Shown: positions 62,361-64,000 of the stretch, in pieces
Numbering within the stretch: position 1 is the first letter of the stretch
Layout: the number at the start of each line of letters is the position of its first letter
NCBI RefSeq assembly: GCF_000424585.1
Contig: NZ_AUKE01000015.1
Coordinates: forward strand, 1-64,000
Direction: 5' to 3'
DNA: 64,000 nt
From: Butyrivibrio sp. MC2013
GTDB lineage: Bacteria > Bacillota > Clostridia > Lachnospirales > Lachnospiraceae
Program-made: the position numbers and the translations under genes
Notes under the pieces: model-generated
What the model was told of the DNA's origin: nothing
What the model saw: the letters and a program-made list of their open reading frames with translations, nothing else
Databases searched by the model: none

Positions 62361-63833
62361 ATGCGACTTAAGAGAAGATTGCAGGTGACAGCTGCTACCA
62401 TGGTCATATTACCCATACTCCTTCTTACTATTGCCTTTCTGGTGATCGGCGGTATCATGAACAAGGGTAAGACCGGCAGTATTGCCTCAGATAACAGGAG
62501 ATTCGGCCGTATGGCTGAGGGGATATTTGCCAGGATAAGCCATGATATGGAGGATGATCCGGATATACTCTCAGATACGGTGTATCTGGATAAGGTCAAT
62601 GAAGAGCTGGGACGGGCAGGTGCATACCTTTTGGTAAGAAGAGGTGATGATCTGATATATAGCGGCAAGGAAGCTTATATGATAGATCCTCCTGACACGC
62701 TGCCTGAGTATACAGAGCTTAGTGACACCAGTAAGAGTATAGTATATAGTAAGGATTCGGAAAGCGGATCAGTAAGATGGTACAATTTCCGCTTTCCGGG
62801 CGGCGATGCGGGGACCATATTTATAATACTGAGTATCCAGTCGCTCATATCCCCGTCTTTTTTGGGATATATGTGCATAGCCATACTGGTGATCATGATG
62901 GTCACCTCTTTCCTCCTTACAGGCTGGATCAGAGAGGGGATATTCAGACCTATTGATGAGCTGTCAAAGGGTATGCAGAAGATCACCGAAGGCAATTTTG
63001 ATTTTCGCCTGAATGATAATCATGAAAAGGGCGAGATCGGTGAGATGTACAGGAGCTATGAGGATATGAGGCTCAGGCTCAAAGAATCCGCCGAGGAAAA
63101 ACTGGAGCATGAGCATCAAAACAAGGAGCTTATAAGGAATATCTCCCATGACCTTAAGACTCCCATAACAACTATACGGGGCTATGCGGAAGGCCTTATG
63201 GAAGGAGTGGCTGCTACGCCTGAGAAGCAGCACAAATATCTAATGACCATCTACAATAAGGCCAATGATATGAATAATCTCATTAATGAGCTTACTCTTT
63301 ATTCCTCTATAGATAACAATAGGATCCCTTATAATTTTCACAGGATCAATGTATGCGACTATTTTGGAGATTGCGTGGAAGAGCTGGGAATGGACATGGA
63401 AGGAAGAGGTATCAAGCTCAATTATTCTAATCTGACCAGCCCGGATACCCTTGTAGTGGCAGATCCTGAGCAGATGAAGAGGGTCATCAACAATATAGTA
63501 TCCAACTCTGTGAAGTATATGGACAGGACTGACGGCAAGGGAGAGATCGATATCAGGATCCTGGATGAAGTAGATTCCATAAGAGTGGAGATAGAGGATA
63601 ACGGCAGAGGTATTCCTCAAAGAGACCTGGGCAATATATTCGAAAGGTTCTACAGGGCAGATTCTTCAAGGAACTCCAAGCATTCCGGTTCCGGCATAGG
63701 CCTGTCCATTGTAAAGAAGATAATAGAAGACCATGGAGGCTACATTTGGGCCACCAGTCATGAAGGCGAAGGGACTACAATGCATTTTGTCCTGAGAAAA
63801 TATGTAGAAAAGATGGAGGATTATAATGAGTAG
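62361..63833 (+). CDS. Sensor histidine kinase (OmpR-type partner)
   Basis: 490 residues: TM1 ~10-32, extracellular sensor ~35-165 with a short Cache-like pattern, TM2 ~167-188, HAMP ~190-242, dimerisation box NISHDLKTPITTIRGYAEGL with H263, N-box NNIVSNSVKYM, G-boxes DNGRGI and GSGIGLSIVKKI. ATG 62361 has AGAGG upstream. The in-frame extension back to 62193 has no ribosome site. It overlaps the response regulator gene by 8 bp. The signal is unknown. Confidence 0.9.
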   Translation: MRLKRRLQVTAATMVILPILLLTIAFLVIGGIMNKGKTGSIASDNRRFGRMAEGIFARISHDMEDDPDILSDTVYLDKVNEELGRAGAYLLVRRGDDLIYSGKEAYMIDPPDTLPEYTELSDTSKSIVYSKDSESGSVRWYNFRFPGGDAGTIFIILSIQSLISPSFLGYMCIAILVIMMVTSFLLTGWIREGIFRPIDELSKGMQKITEGNFDFRLNDNHEKGEIGEMYRSYEDMRLRLKESAEEKLEHEHQNKELIRNISHDLKTPITTIRGYAEGLMEGVAATPEKQHKYLMTIYNKANDMNNLINELTLYSSIDNNRIPYNFHRINVCDYFGDCVEELGMDMEGRGIKLNYSNLTSPDTLVVADPEQMKRVINNIVSNSVKYMDRTDGKGEIDIRILDEVDSIRVEIEDNGRGIPQRDLGNIFERFYRADSSRNSKHSGSGIGLSIVKKIIEDHGGYIWATSHEGEGTTMHFVLRKYVEKMEDYNE

Positions 63834-64000
63834 AATACTGATTGTGGAAGACGAAGAGGCTATCGCTGATCTTGAGAAGGATTATCTGGAGCTGTCGGAT
63901 TTTGAAGTAGTGATTGAGAACAGAGGTGATACAGGGCTGGAGAGGGCACTGGCAGAGGACTTTGATCTAATCGTTCTGGACCTGATGCTTCCCGGCATGG
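63826..64000 (+). CDS. Response regulator, N-terminal fragment (runs off window)
   Basis: 58 residues are visible: a receiver domain start ILIVEDEEAIADL with the acidic pair, and LIVLDLMLPGM with the phospho-acceptor Asp. GGAGG is at 63816-63820, before ATG 63826. It pairs with the overlapping kinase and is probably an OmpR-type DNA-binding regulator. The output domain lies beyond the window. Confidence 0.92.
   Translation, partial: MSRILIVEDEEAIADLEKDYLELSDFEVVIENRGDTGLERALAEDFDLIVLDLMLPGM

Overview
The window looks like a chromosomal segment of an anaerobic Lachnospiraceae bacterium, most plausibly Butyrivibrio or Pseudobutyrivibrio. This is inferred from the mix of features seen: several c-di-GMP enzymes, Cache chemoreceptors with sigma-28-like promoters, a THF riboswitch on an ECF folate transporter, DUF4432, DUF4132, GH25 lipoproteins, and strong Shine-Dalgarno sites with frequent TTG/GTG starts. 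Most of the window has mid-GC coding sequence. The stretch from about 18.9 to 33.6 kb is clearly AT-richer and reads like an acquired island.

Layout. 0-4.3 kb: the 5' end of a transposase gene, a repeated regulatory block, an unlisted leader peptide with an intrinsic terminator, rtcB (RNA ligase), a decayed prfH, a DUF4432 epimerase-like gene and yvcK. 4.3-12.5 kb: a cloverleaf-shaped repeat element (one full copy and one truncated copy) in front of a chemoreceptor gene, then a GH25 lipoprotein, an ACT protein, a GT2, thrH and an EAL protein. 12.5-18.7 kb: a GGDEF-PAS-GGDEF-EAL protein, a small membrane protein, a DUF990-type ABC exporter and tRNA-Gly.

18.9-33.6 kb is the main accessory region: an XRE regulator, a LytTR response regulator and an AgrC-like kinase. 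These are followed by a candidate RiPP operon: two radical SAM maturases, a 57-residue Cys-containing precursor peptide, a cytoplasmic S8 protease, an ABC exporter and a LolD/FtsX-type ABC pair. A second unit follows: a 23-residue Trp-rich peptide, a secreted DUF2712-like protein and a four-gene ABC-2 transporter. Each unit is preceded by the same two-repeat LytTR-type operator (20-bp period). The simplest reading is peptide-signal control of peptide production, export and immunity by the kinase/regulator pair.

33.6-42.3 kb: an IS21-like end relic, a third and divergent copy of the cloverleaf element, an RlmI-like methyltransferase, an Abi_2 HEPN gene preceded by a small terminator-ended RNA (AbiF-like), and a DUF4132 giant protein with a small partner. 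42.3-53 kb: a GGDEF protein with a possible DNA-binding tail, an amino-acid-type dCache chemoreceptor, tRNA-Pro, a diguanylate cyclase, tdk, THF riboswitch-folT-folC, a GT4, pgi and an acylphosphatase. 53-64 kb: a Nat-type ABC exporter whose second permease is fused to a CPBP protease, a free CPBP protease, a SUV3-like RNA helicase, a roughly 300-nt structured ncRNA with its own promoter and terminator (raiA-like), a flavodoxin, and a two-component system that runs off the end.

The strongest candidates for undescribed biology are the dual-radical-SAM RiPP locus with its unlisted precursor, the cloverleaf element whose hairpins keep their pairing while changing sequence, and the Abi_2/RNA pair. 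No database search was possible. Family names come from motif recognition.
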